From: SKLM01 sp050049955
GTDB taxonomy: Bacteria > Chloroflexota > Anaerolineae > B4-G1
DNA length: 5,629 nt
Direction: 5' to 3'
Assembly: GCA_050049955.1 (NCBI GenBank)
Contig: JASFVG010000327.1
Span: 1 to 5,629, forward strand
Shown here: piece by piece, positions 4,915 to 5,629 of the stretch
Numbering within the stretch: the stretch's first letter is position 1
How the letters are laid out: every line of letters starts with the position of its first letter
Notes under the pieces: model-generated
The model's database searches: none
What the model was told of the DNA's origin: nothing
Seen by the model: only the letters and a program-made list of their open reading frames with translations
Position numbers and translations under genes: made by a program

Positions 4915-5629
4915 TCAAGCTTCGGGGGTCTCGTCCCAGGGATAGATCTCCGTGCCCTGAGCCGCGGCGCGGATGGCGGGGTCGTCGGAGTAGTATCCTC
5001 GATCGCGCGGGGGGATCAACTGAGCAATGTGCCCCATGATCTCGTGGCCAATCGCCTCTAGCTCCGGTCGACGCTTCCGGCCCCGCCCCAGGGCGCGGAA
5101 TGGGCCAAAGGGTTTGCCAATGCGGATTGTGATGCGAGCCCGCCTACGCTCCCGCAGGCTGGGGAATATCCCATTGAGATTGGCAAAGCCGAGTGGCAGG
5201 ATCTTCACGCCGGTCCGAACGGCAAGGAATGCCGCTCCAGGCCGCCCAGGGCGAAGTACTGTTGCCCAGTTTCCGGCCTCTGGGAAGACTCCCAGCACCC
5301 CGTTCTGGTTCAACACAGCCTCGGCGGCGCGCAATGCGTCCGTCGAGAAGGTGCCACGGTAGACAGGGTAGTAGCCCCAGACCTTGGGAATCCACTTCAC
5401 AGCAGGCGGCGCATTGGGCATCTGGAAGCCGCCGATGAACTCCAAGGGCCAAGGCACCGCCCGTATCATCGCGGCGGGGTCGACGAAGCTGAAGTGGTTG
5501 GCCACGACCATCAGAGGGCCGCCGTCAGGGAGGTTCTCCTGGCCAATGATCTCGAGCTTTGCAAGTGCGGCGAAGGCGATGTGGGTCAGCCGTTGAAGCA
5601 CGGCGCGAATCAGGCGCCGACGCGGGTAC
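4915..5629 (-). CDS. PlsC-type lysophospholipid/glycerolipid acyltransferase, 5' end outside window
   Basis: A member of the PlsC/LPLAT family, which transfers fatty acyl groups to lysophosphatidate or related acceptors at the cytoplasmic membrane. Numbering from the GTG at 5601, motif I is NHFSFVD (35-41; the H36/D41 catalytic pair). Motif II is around PVYRGTF (79-85; R82). Motif III is FPEAGNW (106-112) in place of FPEGTR, and motif IV is ILPLGF (134-139). The family lead-in LEIIGQENLPDGGP (16-29) is intact. The GTG at 5601 gives 228 residues but has no Shine-Dalgarno. The frame remains open to the window edge with sensible basic/hydrophobic residues (YPRRRLIRAVLQRL), as expected for this family's N-terminus, so the true start is probably outside the window. 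The C-terminal tail from ~195 is polar and acidic. Motif III lacks the usual Gly and Arg, so the acceptor may differ from lysophosphatidate. Family assignment is sure; substrate is not. Confidence 0.9.
   Translation of the reverse strand, partial: YPRRRLIRAVLQRLTHIAFAALAKLEIIGQENLPDGGPLMVVANHFSFVDPAAMIRAVPWPLEFIGGFQMPNAPPAVKWIPKVWGYYPVYRGTFSTDALRAAEAVLNQNGVLGVFPEAGNWATVLRPGRPGAAFLAVRTGVKILPLGFANLNGIFPSLRERRRARITIRIGKPFGPFRALGRGRKRRPELEAIGHEIMGHIAQLIPPRDRGYYSDDPAIRAAAQGTEIYPWDETPEA

Noticed and set aside
1..5629. Mobile element, CRISPR array, defence system, tRNA or riboswitch
   Set aside because: No transposase, integrase, direct-repeat array, tRNA-like cloverleaf or nuclease/helicase gene was seen. 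The genes are enzyme and membrane families typical of a chromosome backbone.

Overview
All genes supported here read on the minus strand, in the order (5' to 3' of the message) acyltransferase, small ORF, Nudix hydrolase, four-helix membrane protein, membrane-fused spermidine-synthase-like protein, Lit-type transacylase, glycosyltransferase, next gene. The DNA is GC-rich with strong G/C third-position bias, which is why long but meaningless open frames also appear on the plus strand. The style of the proteins (DUF1461/Lit membrane protein, spermidine synthase fused to a multi-helix membrane domain, PlsC with an FPEAGNW variant motif, GT4 enzyme) is most reminiscent of a Chloroflexota-type bacterium, possibly environmental. 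That is an impression from protein style, not a proven placement.

Right end to left: 4915-5629 holds a PlsC-type acyltransferase that probably begins outside the window. Next comes a stretch without an obvious gene (4720-4914). I read a possible 55-codon ORF in it (4716-4883), with a perfect AGGAGG site and a stop codon overlapping the GTG start of the Nudix gene (4267-4719). A membrane protein of unknown function (3583-4155) has its own good ribosome-binding site. The main unit is 1950-3506 (seven or so membrane helices plus a SAM/aminopropyltransferase-like domain) followed, with an ATGA overlap, by a Lit/DUF1461 membrane protein (1255-1953). A GT4 glycosyltransferase (25-1185) follows after 69 bases, and its stop overlaps the ATG of a further gene that leaves the window.

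Two transcription units appear to start inside the window. Both have a perfect TATAAT placed 7-9 bases before the ATG, a 16-base spacer and a recognisable -35, and no Shine-Dalgarno sequence, so both messages should be leaderless or nearly so. The other genes use SD sites or 4-base stop/start overlaps.

The common theme is the cell envelope: glycerolipid acylation (PlsC-like), lipoprotein acyl rearrangement (Lit), sugar transfer (GT4) and two further integral membrane proteins. No mobile element, CRISPR array, tRNA or rRNA was seen. The region is mostly ordinary chromosome. The points worth a second look are the aminopropyltransferase-like protein that lacks the second acidic residue of its active-site motif and is coupled to Lit, the paired leaderless promoters, and the small coupled ORF with its start codon in a hairpin.
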